64,000 bases of DNA from positions 1-64,000 of the forward strand of contig BOKC01000003.1 in NCBI GenBank assembly GCA_016860785.1, in the 5' to 3' direction. The stretch comes from Patescibacteria group bacterium. GTDB taxonomy: Bacteria > Patescibacteriota > Minisyncoccia > Phycocordibacterales > BOKC01. The translations under genes were made by a program, and so were the position numbers. The notes under the pieces were generated by a model that did no database searches, was not told the DNA's origin, and saw only the letters and a program-made list of their open reading frames with translations. Within the stretch, counting starts at the first letter, position 1. Each line of letters starts with the position of its first letter. Of the stretch, positions 42,435 through 50,619 are shown in pieces.

Positions 42435-42815
42435 TTACTTCTTCTCAACAGCCCTCTTTCCGCTACCCATTGTCTTTCTGACGTTACCTCTTCTCGTTCT
42501 GGAATTTGTTTTTGTTCTCTGGCCTCTAACCGGTAATCCTCTTAAATGTCTTGTGCCTCTGTATGTTTTTATATCTTTAAGTCTTTTTATGTCAGCACTA
42601 ATTTTTCTTTTCAAATCTCCCTCAACTTTGAATTTTTCAACGAGTTTTCTGATAGCGTTTTCTTCCTCAGTTTTTAGATCTTTTGATTTTTTTCCAAAAT
42701 CTACCCCCGCCTCTTTTAGGATTTGTTTAGCTCTGGGGCGGCCAATGCCGTAAATTACGGTTAAACCGATTTCCAGTCTTTTTTCTTCAGGGATGTTTAT
42801 ACCTAATATGCGCAT
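42435..42815 (-). CDS. rpsM: 30S ribosomal protein uS13
   Basis: Head protein that contacts the large subunit and the P-site tRNA. ILGINIPEEKRLEIGLTVIY and the helix-two-turn-helix GIGRPRAKQILKEAG start the protein. TYRGTRHLRGLPVRGQRTKT near the C-terminus is diagnostic. The 126 residues are normal. Confidence 0.98.
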   Translation of the reverse strand: MRILGINIPEEKRLEIGLTVIYGIGRPRAKQILKEAGVDFGKKSKDLKTEEENAIRKLVEKFKVEGDLKRKISADIKRLKDIKTYRGTRHLRGLPVRGQRTKTNSRTRRGNVRKTMGSGKRAVEKK

Positions 42816-42829
42816 GATTTTAAAATGTT

Positions 42830-42946
42830 TTAACCTTGTCTTTGTTTGTGTCTCGGATTACTTTTACAGACCACATAAACACGTCTTTTTCTCCTGACGA
42901 TTTGGCATTTCGGGCATATTTTTTTGACTGAAGCTTTAACTTTCAT
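42830..42946 (-). CDS. rpmJ: 50S ribosomal protein bL36
   Basis: A 38-residue zinc protein of the large subunit. It begins [17 protein letters not shown] and has the Cys-x2-Cys near residue 11, a third Cys in [14 protein letters not shown] and the His that completes the usual zinc site. It lies between infA and rpsM, its normal place in the alpha-operon order. Confidence 0.97.
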   Translation of the reverse strand: MKVKASVKKICPKCQIVRRKRRVYVVCKSNPRHKQRQG

Positions 42947-42999
42947 AAAAAAATCCGAATTTCAAATTATTCATTTGAAACTTTTCAACCCTTCTTTAT

Positions 43000-43221
43000 T
43001 TAAATTCTTTTAACTACCCGTCCTTTACCCCCGTAAGGGTCAATTTCAACCAAAACCTTGTCGCCGACCATCACTCTGATTCTGTATAAACGCATCTTGC
43101 CAGATAAATATACCAGAAGTTCTTTGTCTTGGTTGTCGATTTTCACCTTAAACAAGGTGTCTGGTAGGGCTTCTACGACTACTCCTTGCAGGGTGCTCTT
43201 GGGACTTGATGATGGCATCAA
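43000..43221 (-). CDS. infA: translation initiation factor IF-1
   Basis: Small OB-fold protein that blocks the A site during initiation. The 73 residues include LQGVVVEALPDTLFKVKID, YLSGKMRLYRIRVMVGDKVL and ends DPYGGKGRVVKRI, all family marks. A promoter (TTGACT/TAATAT) is placed just upstream, so infA probably leads the operon through rpmJ, rpsM, rpsK, rpsD, rpoA, rplQ, rplM and rpsI. Confidence 0.97.
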   Translation of the reverse strand: MMPSSSPKSTLQGVVVEALPDTLFKVKIDNQDKELLVYLSGKMRLYRIRVMVGDKVLVEIDPYGGKGRVVKRI

Positions 43222-43247
43222 TTTAAAATTTTGGTATAACGATGACT

Positions 43248-43277
43248 ATATTAGCAGATTATAGCTATTTGAGTCAA
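43248..43277 (-). promoter_or_regulatory. promoter of the infA-rpsI operon
   Basis: On the minus strand TTGACT (43277-43272), 18-bp spacer, TAATAT (43253-43248), about 27 bases from the infA start codon. Confidence 0.6.
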
Positions 43278-43330
43278 TAGTCGAAGGTTATATTATGGAA
43301 TCTTGCTCTCCACCAGCAATTAAGGGCTTT

Positions 43331-44644
43331 TTAGATTTGTTCTTTTATCAGAATGTCAATTTTTTTCGGATTTGAAGGAAAGCTTCTTTTCCAAAAAGGT
43401 TTTACGGTGGCTGTGGCTTGTTCTACGGCTTGGAATTTTGACAATATATCTTTCAAATCTCTCTGTTTTTTGCCCGCCAATTCTCCCTGTATTGTAAGCG
43501 GGTTTATTTGCCAAGCAAGAGAGGCGGTGCCCTTTATTTCAAAAACCACAGAACTTAAGCCAGACAAAGAATGGAATTCTTTCGGGTCTGTTATCTTGTA
43601 GACCAGTTTTTTTAAGTTCGGGATTTTTATTTCAGTTTCGTCTCGGTTTCCAAGAGCTGATTCTACCAAGACTTTCTCCAATTCTTTTTTGTTTATTTTT
43701 ATTCCACTGATTTCTCCGCTTTCTCTTATCTTTACCATGTTGTTGCCACTTTCTTGCTCAGGTAGACTACTGAATCTTATTTCTAGAGACTCGGTTAGGA
43801 TTATAAATTCGTCATTTGAGTCTTCGATCGCTGTTTCTTTTAGTGTTTTTTCAAGCGTGCTTCTAATTTCTTCTCTGACTGTCTTTAGGGTTTGATCATC
43901 AACTTTTTTCATTCTACCGACAAACCCTCCGGTTATCGGTGTTGCACTTCGCGCGAAAAAATTTTCATATTGGGGTAGGCCCTTAAACCCTGGAATCGTA
44001 AAGTCTGTCAGTCCGATGTTGTGTTTTTCGCCCGGCTCATCGGCATAGACCTTGACCCTTATTTGACCAGGATTTTTTTCTCCACCTTTCTCTGTCATGC
44101 CGGGGACCGTTACGCTTTCCTCGATCCTGTAAATTAATCCTGCTGGAGTTTCAAATCGGGTGTTTTTTATCAGGGTCTGTGGGTTGGTGCTGTGCTTATT
44201 ATAGATGACGATTTCACCCGAGGCCTTTCTTTCAACCATTTCTTCCCCCTGGGCTTCAACGGATTTTTCGGCTTCCCTTTTGATTTGTAATATTTCAAAA
44301 CTTAAATTCTCACCTTCACGGTTCGCTATTAAGCTCAAGTCAAAGTTGTGTGAAATTTGTCTCGGAGTGATCTGTACTTCCGCTCCGCTTCTTCCAAATA
44401 TTCCGAACAATAGAATTAGAAAAACCACTAGCACTCCTAGGCCTAAGAATTTATTTTTTCTTGAGAAATTAAGTTGTTTGTCGGGTCCTCCACCTTTCCA
44501 GCCACCGGCCAAAGTACGAGCCAGCCGAATTCTGCCACTTCTCTCCTCTTCAGTGTTATCAATCTTTTCTCTGGAGAGAGGAATTTTTCTAATAGTCTTT
44601 TCTTTTTCGGGTGGAACGATATCTTGAAAGGTCTGTTTTGCCAT
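43331..44644 (-). CDS. membrane-anchored protein with baseplate-J-like region
   Basis: A 437-residue protein. A charged cytoplasmic N-terminus (1-65) is followed by one membrane span (about 67-84) and a large external part. Residues 140-245 (ASGEIVIYNKHS, RFETPAGLIYRIEESVTVPG, ADEPGEKHNIGLTDF, then IPGFKGLP) resemble the baseplate J/gp47-type fold seen in many CPR surface proteins. The C-terminal half repeats similar beta-rich segments. The gene lies 37 bases after the actin-fold gene upstream, so the two probably act together at the envelope. The role is unknown. Confidence 0.7.
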   Translation of the reverse strand: MAKQTFQDIVPPEKEKTIRKIPLSREKIDNTEEERSGRIRLARTLAGGWKGGGPDKQLNFSRKNKFLGLGVLVVFLILLFGIFGRSGAEVQITPRQISHNFDLSLIANREGENLSFEILQIKREAEKSVEAQGEEMVERKASGEIVIYNKHSTNPQTLIKNTRFETPAGLIYRIEESVTVPGMTEKGGEKNPGQIRVKVYADEPGEKHNIGLTDFTIPGFKGLPQYENFFARSATPITGGFVGRMKKVDDQTLKTVREEIRSTLEKTLKETAIEDSNDEFIILTESLEIRFSSLPEQESGNNMVKIRESGEISGIKINKKELEKVLVESALGNRDETEIKIPNLKKLVYKITDPKEFHSLSGLSSVVFEIKGTASLAWQINPLTIQGELAGKKQRDLKDILSKFQAVEQATATVKPFWKRSFPSNPKKIDILIKEQI

Positions 44645-44681
44645 ATTCTAATTTTATCTTAAAAAAATATTAATACAATCT

Positions 44682-45806
44682 CTAGCTGTGTATTTGTTTT
44701 AGAGAAAGTAAGCCAAGCGCAAGTGTCGGATCATATTGGTTGCCACCTAAATCTATAAAATTGGACAAAACTTCAGATCCAAGAGAAATTATTTTTCGTT
44801 CGCCTTCTTTGCCCAGATAATTACTAATATAACTTTTGAAGAATGAGGCAAACAATGGGTCTACAGACAAAAATATGGTTTGGGGTTTGATTTTTGAATT
44901 TTCCAAAAAATTGTTTAAAGAATTTATCCAATCTTTTTCGGCAATACTTATAGTCTCACTTATTGCATTGCTGAATTTTTGTTCAGCTTTCTTATCCTGA
45001 TAGATTTTTAGGAAAGAGAGGGCGATATCGGCTTCAACGCCAAATTTTTCAGCAACACTTTTCAAGAATATATTTTTGCCAAGGCCAAAATTGTAAATTC
45101 TTTTTATAACTCCATTTTTGATAATAGTTAACTCGGTTGTCTCCCCCGTGATTTCAATCAGGAGATAATTTTTGTTTTCGGGAAATAATTGCTCAATGGC
45201 GTTTAGCAGGATGAAAGAGTGTGAATGGAAATAAGATTCGCGATGGAAACGTCGAAAAATTATTTTCTCTACTTTTTCTAACCATTCAGTCCTTGCTCGG
45301 CTTTCAAAAGCTGTGGCTTTGATATCTTGAGCTCTTTTGCCTATTGGATTTTTAATCAAATAACCGTTGAGTTTTATTTGGGTCAACCATTTTTCAATGG
45401 TAACCGCGGTTTGGGTAATTATTTTTTTCTCACTCATTTCTTTTCCGAGCAAGGCATCAATCGTTTTTTGGGTTATTAAAATTTCTTTTTCCTCTCTTGC
45501 TGAAATTTCATTAACGCCGGATACTACCCAAGGGGCAGACATTATGCAAAGTATTTTTCTTATTTGTTTATTCTTCAGAGCTACTTCTTCTTTTAGCAGA
45601 TTATCAAGTATTATTTCTAGACTTTCCAAAGTTTTTTTCTCTAAAGCTTCTCTCGCAAGAGTTCCTAGGGGAAGGTATAATCTCCGGCTAAAAAGTATTT
45701 TCGGTTTTGTGTTTTGAAAATCTGTCAAAACAGCACCGACACTGTGGCTTGAGATATCAATAATCAAATCGCACTCTTTATTTTTACTTTTCCAAAGCGC
45801 TGCCAT
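44682..45806 (-). CDS. FtsA/PilM-like actin-fold ATPase
   Basis: A 374-residue protein. The ordering CDLIIDISSHSVGAVLTDF at the start, LLIEITGETTELTIIKNG near residue 220 and SLGSEVLSNFIDLGG near the end follows the two phosphate loops and adenosine motif of the actin/Hsp70 fold as in FtsA or PilM. Conservation is low, so it is not called ftsA. I start at ATG 45806 rather than the TTG at 45815. The next gene encodes a membrane-anchored beta-rich protein, a pairing that suggests an envelope or pilus-like role. Confidence 0.65.
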   Translation of the reverse strand: MAALWKSKNKECDLIIDISSHSVGAVLTDFQNTKPKILFSRRLYLPLGTLAREALEKKTLESLEIILDNLLKEEVALKNKQIRKILCIMSAPWVVSGVNEISAREEKEILITQKTIDALLGKEMSEKKIITQTAVTIEKWLTQIKLNGYLIKNPIGKRAQDIKATAFESRARTEWLEKVEKIIFRRFHRESYFHSHSFILLNAIEQLFPENKNYLLIEITGETTELTIIKNGVIKRIYNFGLGKNIFLKSVAEKFGVEADIALSFLKIYQDKKAEQKFSNAISETISIAEKDWINSLNNFLENSKIKPQTIFLSVDPLFASFFKSYISNYLGKEGERKIISLGSEVLSNFIDLGGNQYDPTLALGLLSLKQIHS

Positions 45807-45841
45807 TTCTATCAATTATAACATGAGAGCGTTTTACTACT

Positions 45842-47536
45842 TTAATCCAATACCGCTTTTATTCTCCTAACTCCTGCCGAAACCGCTTCTTCTTTTTTGA
45901 TTTTAAATTTTCCTAGCTCGTTGGTGTTTTTAACATGTGGTCCCCCGCAGAATTCTTTGCTGATAGTATTACCTTCTTTATCTTGAATGAAATATACCGA
46001 AACCATATCAGGGTATTTTGCGCCGAATTCCATTTCGGCGCCAATATGCTCCGCCTCTTCCCTCTTCATTTCTTTTTTAACGACTTCAAATCCTTCTGAA
46101 ATCCACTCATTTACCAAGTCCTCTATTTTTTGTTTTTCCCCATCTGTTAGTTTTCTTTCAAAAGAGAAGTCAATCCGTAGCCGTTCGGAAGTTATGTTGC
46201 TTCCCCGTTGTTTAATTTCTCCCCCTAAAATTTTTTGGAGTGCGGCGAGCAATAGATGGTGTGTGGTGTGAAGCTTAATGGTTTCCTCGCTCTCATCAGC
46301 CAACCCCCCTTTAAATTTTTGATCCAGTCCTGATCGGGAGACTTCTTGGTGTTTCTTAAATTCTTTATCAAATTCTTCTCGGCTTAAGTTGGGAAATTTG
46401 TCGTGTATGATTTCAAACGGCAGACCAAAGCTTTCATAAAGTTTGAAAGCATATTCAGGATTTACATTCTCAAGTTTGTCCAACTCTTTCATGCCGAGCT
46501 CAAGCGTTTGATTAAATTGCTTCCATTCTTCATTTATGACTTCCATTATTAAAACTCCGTCAAGTTCTCGATAAACATCTTTGTATTTTTCAGTTACCCA
46601 ATTAATTGAATTCTTTACGATTTCAATATCAAATTGCGCCAAAATTCTTCTTACTAGTCTCCTTAAAATGTACCCAGATCCTTTATTTCCCGGGCGGACT
46701 CCGTCTGAAATGAGAAAACTTATTGAGCGGGCGTGGTCGGCCAAAACCCTTTTTTTACCTTCTGGTAAATTGTCAGGTAAGGTAACCACAAAACCGTTAA
46801 ATAAGTCTGTCTCGAAAATTGTCGGAGTTTTTTGGGAAATCATAGAAAGGCGTTCGAGGCCCATTCCGGTATCAACGCCCATTTGAGCAAGCGGCTTTAA
46901 TTCCTTTCCACTTTCGCCAGAGAGTAATTCTTCCCGGCTGCCTAGATAATAAAATTGGTTGAAAACAATATTCCAAATTTCAACATCTTTTCCGGTCACG
47001 TTCTTACAGTAAATTTCCGTTGTCGGGCCACAAGGGCCGCCGGAGCCGGTTGGTCCCCAGAAGACGTCTCCAATTCCCTCTTCTCGAATGTTAGTTAGGC
47101 CGAGTGACTGCCAAATTTCTTTTGACTCTTCATCTTTCGGCACGCCATGCGAGCCCTCAAAAATGGTAACGTATGAAATTTCTAAACCGAGGTCTTTTGT
47201 TATGAATTCATGAGCGTAGGAAATTGCTTCTCTTTTTCCATATCCGCCGAAAGAAAAATTTCCAAGCATTTCAAAAAAAGTCAGATGCGTCTCATCGCCA
47301 ATTTCATCAATGTCGGATGTTCTCATGCATTTTTGAACTGTCGCAGTATTGAGTGATCCAAAATCTTTCATTGCGTCGCTATCGCCAAGATAGTATGGCT
47401 TAAACTGCTGCATGCCGGCAGTTGTAAAAAGCACGGTCGGATCATTTTCTGGAATCAAAGAAGAAGATTGGATGATTTTGTGCCCTTTTTTTTCAAAAAA
47501 ATTTAAAAATTTTCGCCTGATTTCGTCTGAATTCAT
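45842..47536 (-). CDS. alaS: compact alanyl-tRNA synthetase
   Basis: Class II synthetase for tRNA-Ala. The catalytic core starts MNSDEIRRKFLNFFEKKGHK and has TVLFTTAGMQQFKPYYLG and MGLERLSMI-type motif 3. The editing domain is present: HTTHHLLLAAL (HxxxH) and EFCGGPHVKNTNELG (CxxxH). It ends at residue 564, just after the editing domain. The usual enzyme has about 870 residues with a C-terminal oligomerisation domain, which is absent here, as seen in other reduced genomes. Confidence 0.95.
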   Translation of the reverse strand: MNSDEIRRKFLNFFEKKGHKIIQSSSLIPENDPTVLFTTAGMQQFKPYYLGDSDAMKDFGSLNTATVQKCMRTSDIDEIGDETHLTFFEMLGNFSFGGYGKREAISYAHEFITKDLGLEISYVTIFEGSHGVPKDEESKEIWQSLGLTNIREEGIGDVFWGPTGSGGPCGPTTEIYCKNVTGKDVEIWNIVFNQFYYLGSREELLSGESGKELKPLAQMGVDTGMGLERLSMISQKTPTIFETDLFNGFVVTLPDNLPEGKKRVLADHARSISFLISDGVRPGNKGSGYILRRLVRRILAQFDIEIVKNSINWVTEKYKDVYRELDGVLIMEVINEEWKQFNQTLELGMKELDKLENVNPEYAFKLYESFGLPFEIIHDKFPNLSREEFDKEFKKHQEVSRSGLDQKFKGGLADESEETIKLHTTHHLLLAALQKILGGEIKQRGSNITSERLRIDFSFERKLTDGEKQKIEDLVNEWISEGFEVVKKEMKREEAEHIGAEMEFGAKYPDMVSVYFIQDKEGNTISKEFCGGPHVKNTNELGKFKIKKEEAVSAGVRRIKAVLD

Positions 47537-47595
47537 AAAATATTGTTTTTAAAAGTATATCATTTAGTCTTTTCAAATAAAAAAGTTGAACCTTG

Positions 47596-47624
47596 TTGCA
47601 GGAATGACCAAAAAGTGATAATAT
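47596..47624 (+). promoter_or_regulatory. promoter placing the start at the ATG of 47632
   Basis: TTGCAG (47596-47601), 17-bp spacer, TAATAT (47619-47624). The expected transcription start is at or within a base or two of the start codon at 47632, so the mRNA is probably leaderless. Confidence 0.6.
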
Positions 47625-47631
47625 GTAAAGA

Positions 47632-48177
47632 ATGAATTTTCTCGGTATTATCGGTAGTTTACGCAAAGATTCTTATAACAGGATGCTTTTTAAGGCGTTT
47701 GGCCAAGTCTTGCCCGAAGGTGTGAACTTAAATGAAGCTGAAATAGCTGATTTACCTCTCTACAATCAAGATTTGGAAGAAGATTTTCCAAAGTCGGCAG
47801 AAAAATTGAAGAAAGTTATTGAGCAAGCAGACGGTATCATATTTTTTACTCCGGAATTTAACCGGACAATTCCTGCGCCTCTAAAAAATGCCGTAGATTG
47901 GTTTTCCCGACCCTACGGTAAAAATTCAATTGCCGGGAAACCAGTTCTTGTTTTGGGCGCAACTGTTGGAAATATCGGAACAGCACTTTCGCAATACAAT
48001 TTAAAACAAGCTCTTTTATACTTGGACGCTCGGGTGCTCGGCCAGCCAGAATTTTATCTCTCTGCCGCTCAAGAGAAATTTAGTGCTGACGGCGAGCTTA
48101 CAGATGAGGCGACAAAAGAGCGACTAAAAAAGGCGATAGATACTTTTATTGATTTTGTAAAATCTAACAGCAGTTAG
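47632..48177 (+). CDS. NAD(P)H-dependent FMN reductase
   Basis: A 181-residue flavodoxin-fold protein. The FMN phosphate loop is GSLRKDSYNRML (residues 7-18), and TPEFNRTIPAPLKNAVDWFSR is the conserved flavin-binding loop of the NADPH-dependent FMN reductase family. It probably reduces free flavin or quinone-like compounds in the cytoplasm and may protect against oxidants. It is a single gene with its own promoter and no ribosome binding site. Confidence 0.92.
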   Translation: MNFLGIIGSLRKDSYNRMLFKAFGQVLPEGVNLNEAEIADLPLYNQDLEEDFPKSAEKLKKVIEQADGIIFFTPEFNRTIPAPLKNAVDWFSRPYGKNSIAGKPVLVLGATVGNIGTALSQYNLKQALLYLDARVLGQPEFYLSAAQEKFSADGELTDEATKERLKKAIDTFIDFVKSNSS

Positions 48178-48260
48178 AAAAGGAACTAAACCAACTCTTT
48201 TTGATTACGAGTCATGCTACTTTGGTGTACGCCTAAACCGGGAGGAATTTCTTGAGAATG

Positions 48261-48291
48261 AAAAAAGGAGGCCGTGGGTACGACCTCCTTT
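48261..48291 (-). terminator. terminator of the 48377 gene
   Basis: AAAGGAGG (48264-48271) pairs perfectly with CCTCCTTT (48284-48291). A T6 run follows on the minus strand. The 85 bases between this and the stop codon hold no clear gene. Confidence 0.8.
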
Positions 48292-48376
48292 GGGTTGATG
48301 ATTTACTTGCGAGCCGACTTCAGCAAAGCAAGTTGTCCTTTACCAACACACTGTGGAAGTGGCTACACATTTATAC

Positions 48377-49462
48377 TTAGGCCGCTTCCCTATCGTTATC
48401 CTCATCGATGAGGATGAGTTCGCCAGTGCGAGAAGTCAGACGCTTCGTTCTCTTGCCACTGTTGATGTGATCACGCAGCAGCATGTAGAGGAGTTCGCGC
48501 GACTTACCGCCGGAGCTAGCCAGATTGACGACCTGCGGGTCGTGCACCGGGAACAGCGCCAGCTTGCGCTTGAGAGGAGCCTCCACGAAGAGCTTCTTCT
48601 CTTCGGGTGATGACCTCCAAAAGTCCAGATGGTCGGAAAGAAGGCGAGCCAGAACGTTCAGAAACGCGCTACGCATATGGACCGCGCCCTCGCGATACTG
48701 GACACGCCGGACACCCCAGCACTCGTCGACAAGTTCGAAGAACCTTCGGATGTTTTCTCGCATGTTCTGCACCCCGATGATCTCCACGGCCTTGTCGAGC
48801 GCCGGAACGAGTTCATCGATGCTGTTTCGTCGGGTTGCCGCCTTGTGTGCGTGCAAAAAGCCGACGACCTTTGCGCACGTGAGTGCCGTCAGGAGCTCAC
48901 CTCTGGCCATGCGCTGACTCCACGAAATGCGCCCCGCAAGAACGAAGTGTTTGTCGTGTGAGAGACTGAAGAGCATAGAGATGGCGGTGCTCTCCTCACG
49001 CTTGTTGCGAAGCAGAACATTCGGCGAGACCTTGGCTCGCAGTGTGTTGAGAACACGAAAGCGATTCCGCTCCCATTCCTTACTGGTTCCGAAGTGAACG
49101 GTAGCACCGATATGCACATTGGCATCCGGCTTGTCGGAAAGGAAGTGGACAGCAGCATTCCTCCTCTGCAGCCCGTCGATGATATAGACGGGATCCTGCA
49201 GAATGAATACGCCGGTCTCGGTCTCCTTGCACTTGTGTCCACGCATTCCGACCTCTATGTCTGGCAGCGACTCTCCCTTCTCGAGCGCTTGTAAGATGCT
49301 TGAGAGAGCCGTGAGTGGCATCGCCTCGCGCTGGTAATCGTCGACCAGCAAGAGTCTCAGAGACTCGGAAGAGACGACACCCCGAAGGATAATATCTCCT
49401 TCCGCGTTTTCGTCGAGCGCCCCGTTGATGATCTTGATCTGGTTTGTCTTCCGTGCGGCCAT
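48377..49462 (-). CDS. DGQHR/ParB-like protein (G+C-rich cassette)
   Basis: A 361-residue soluble protein with codon use much richer in G+C than its neighbours. VDDYQREAMPLTALSSILQA near residue 40 and YIIDGLQRRNAAVHFL near residue 95 resemble the DGQHR box of DndB-like proteins and the ParB/sulfiredoxin nucleotide box; after that I recognise nothing. A helical C-terminal half rich in Arg follows. I start at ATG 49462 because AAGGAG precedes it; the frame is open to 49492. It has a TTGACA promoter and an operator-like palindrome at the transcription start, so it is probably controlled by a repressor, perhaps itself. No DNA-modification genes are near. Confidence 0.65.
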   Translation of the reverse strand: MAARKTNQIKIINGALDENAEGDIILRGVVSSESLRLLLVDDYQREAMPLTALSSILQALEKGESLPDIEVGMRGHKCKETETGVFILQDPVYIIDGLQRRNAAVHFLSDKPDANVHIGATVHFGTSKEWERNRFRVLNTLRAKVSPNVLLRNKREESTAISMLFSLSHDKHFVLAGRISWSQRMARGELLTALTCAKVVGFLHAHKAATRRNSIDELVPALDKAVEIIGVQNMRENIRRFFELVDECWGVRRVQYREGAVHMRSAFLNVLARLLSDHLDFWRSSPEEKKLFVEAPLKRKLALFPVHDPQVVNLASSGGKSRELLYMLLRDHINSGKRTKRLTSRTGELILIDEDNDREAA

Positions 49463-49548
49463 GGTGTCCTTCTCCTTGGTTGGGTTGGACATGTGAAAGA
49501 ACGATACTAACTTGCGACGACTTTATATTTCGCGTCGAAGTCAGTGTA

Positions 49549-49567
49549 ATTCACCACCGTGGTGAAT
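49549..49567. promoter_or_regulatory. operator-like palindrome
   Basis: ATTCACCACCGTGGTGAAT is a perfect 9-bp dyad around one central base. It covers about +2 to +20 of the transcript expected from the promoter at 49576-49604, a place where a bound repressor would block transcription. Confidence 0.7.
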
Positions 49568-49575
49568 CCCTGAAT

Positions 49576-49604
49576 AAGCTAGCATAAGATAAGGTTATTG
49601 TCAA
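49576..49604 (-). promoter_or_regulatory. promoter of the 48377 gene
   Basis: Minus strand: TTGACA (49604-49599), 17-bp spacer ending TATGC, TAGCTT (49581-49576). The layout matches the promoter at 22126. Confidence 0.65.
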
Positions 49605-49620
49605 ATTGTGATTGTATTAT

Positions 49621-50235
49621 TTACGCTTTTTCCTTCAAAACTTTAAAATCCTTTTTGAGAGTGTCTTTTGAGTGAGAATTGTAAATCGCAACAGCTGGAT
49701 GGAAAAGAGCGACGATTTTTATTTGGCCAAATGAGGTCTTAACGTCAAAAGATTTTCCGTGAATTTTAGAAATCGTGTCCAATTCAAAGCCCAAATCAAA
49801 TTTATGGAAAATGTAAGCCATTGAATGGCGACCTAAAGTAGCAATGATTTTCGGCTGGATGATGTTAATTTGCCGGTCCAAAAACGGTCCGTAAAGTTCA
49901 ACTTCTTCCGGCAGCGGGTCTCGATTGCCCGGCGGACGATCTTTAACTATGTTGGTTATGTAAACTTCGAAGCGTGGGATTTTTATACTTGCTAAAAGTT
50001 CGTCCAAAATTCTTCCCGACGCTCCGCAAAAAGGCCGACCGGTAGCTGCTTCGTTTTTTCCCGGCGCCTCGCCAATAAACATTATTTTTGCAAAATGACT
50101 TCCCTCTCCAATAACCGGTACGTTGCCTTCCGAAGTTCTGAATTCATAAAGTGGCGACCTTTTCAAATCCACCACCTCATCCCTGATTTTTTTCATTTGT
50201 TCAAACCGTTCTGTTTTTTCTTTTTCTGAGTACAT
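49621..50235 (-). CDS. uracil-DNA glycosylase, family 4-like without Fe-S cysteines
   Basis: Removes uracil from DNA in base-excision repair. IMFIGEAPGKNEAATGRPFC and GASGRILDELL are the catalytic signatures of the family 4/5 enzymes, and TNIVKDRPPGNRDPLPEEVE follows. HPAVAIYNSH is the C-terminal DNA-binding motif (HPS in relatives). Family 4 enzymes normally bind a 4Fe-4S cluster through four Cys, two near the N-terminus (CxxC) and two near residue 90-105. None of them is present here (RSPLYEFRTSEG and VELYGPFLDRQ instead), so the fold must be stable without the cluster. The function is still likely. Confidence 0.88.
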   Translation of the reverse strand: MYSEKEKTERFEQMKKIRDEVVDLKRSPLYEFRTSEGNVPVIGEGSHFAKIMFIGEAPGKNEAATGRPFCGASGRILDELLASIKIPRFEVYITNIVKDRPPGNRDPLPEEVELYGPFLDRQINIIQPKIIATLGRHSMAYIFHKFDLGFELDTISKIHGKSFDVKTSFGQIKIVALFHPAVAIYNSHSKDTLKKDFKVLKEKA

Positions 50236-50265
50236 TCAATTAATAATAATATTTATTTGATAATA

Positions 50266-50293
50266 TGAAACCCCCACGTTTTTGGCGTGGGGG
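50266..50293 (-). terminator. terminator of the 50326 gene
   Basis: CCCCCACG (50271-50278) pairs with CGTGGGGG (50286-50293). TTTCAT follows on the minus strand, a weak T run. Confidence 0.6.
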
Positions 50294-50325
50294 GGGATGT
50301 TTTGGAAGGTCTATGTTGATGTGGA

Positions 50326-50619
50326 TCACGAGAGTATGAACTGTACGGAGAGTTCGTCAGGGCCGATCTCCTGAAAGCGGACTTTCCCGCTACGGTTGAG
50401 CATCTCGTTGGTTTCTTCCACACTTCTCATGTCGGGGGCGAAACATCTTAAGATTCCACCTTGAATCTTGTGTGGCACACCCTTTTCCTCATGCAGGAAC
50501 GAGAATGCTTCGTCTACCCAGAGTCGACAGAATCTATCACCCTCCTCAGGAGTTCTGCGATCCAGAACTCCAACAACCGCAGGCTGACCTTGTATGATAT
50601 ACACCATCAACTGGAGCAT
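50326..50619 (-). CDS. hypothetical soluble protein (G+C-rich cassette)
   Basis: A 97-residue protein. The first half has a beta-like start (MLQLMVYIIQGQPAVVGVLD) and an amphipathic helix (EEGDRFCRLWVDEAFSFLHE); the second half ends KVRFQEIGPDELSVQFILS. No membrane segment is present. AAGAGGAAAC precedes the ATG. The promoter (50645-50672) and the start lie inside the 3' end of the ogt frame, with a 13-base overlap. Codon use is richer in G+C than in ogt. No family is recognised. Confidence 0.7.
   Translation of the reverse strand: MLQLMVYIIQGQPAVVGVLDRRTPEEGDRFCRLWVDEAFSFLHEEKGVPHKIQGGILRCFAPDMRSVEETNEMLNRSGKVRFQEIGPDELSVQFILS

Noticed and set aside
44682-45806. Calling the actin-fold gene ftsA
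   Set aside because: Similarity is limited to the nucleotide-binding pattern, the FtsZ-binding C-terminal peptide is not evident and ftsZ is not adjacent.
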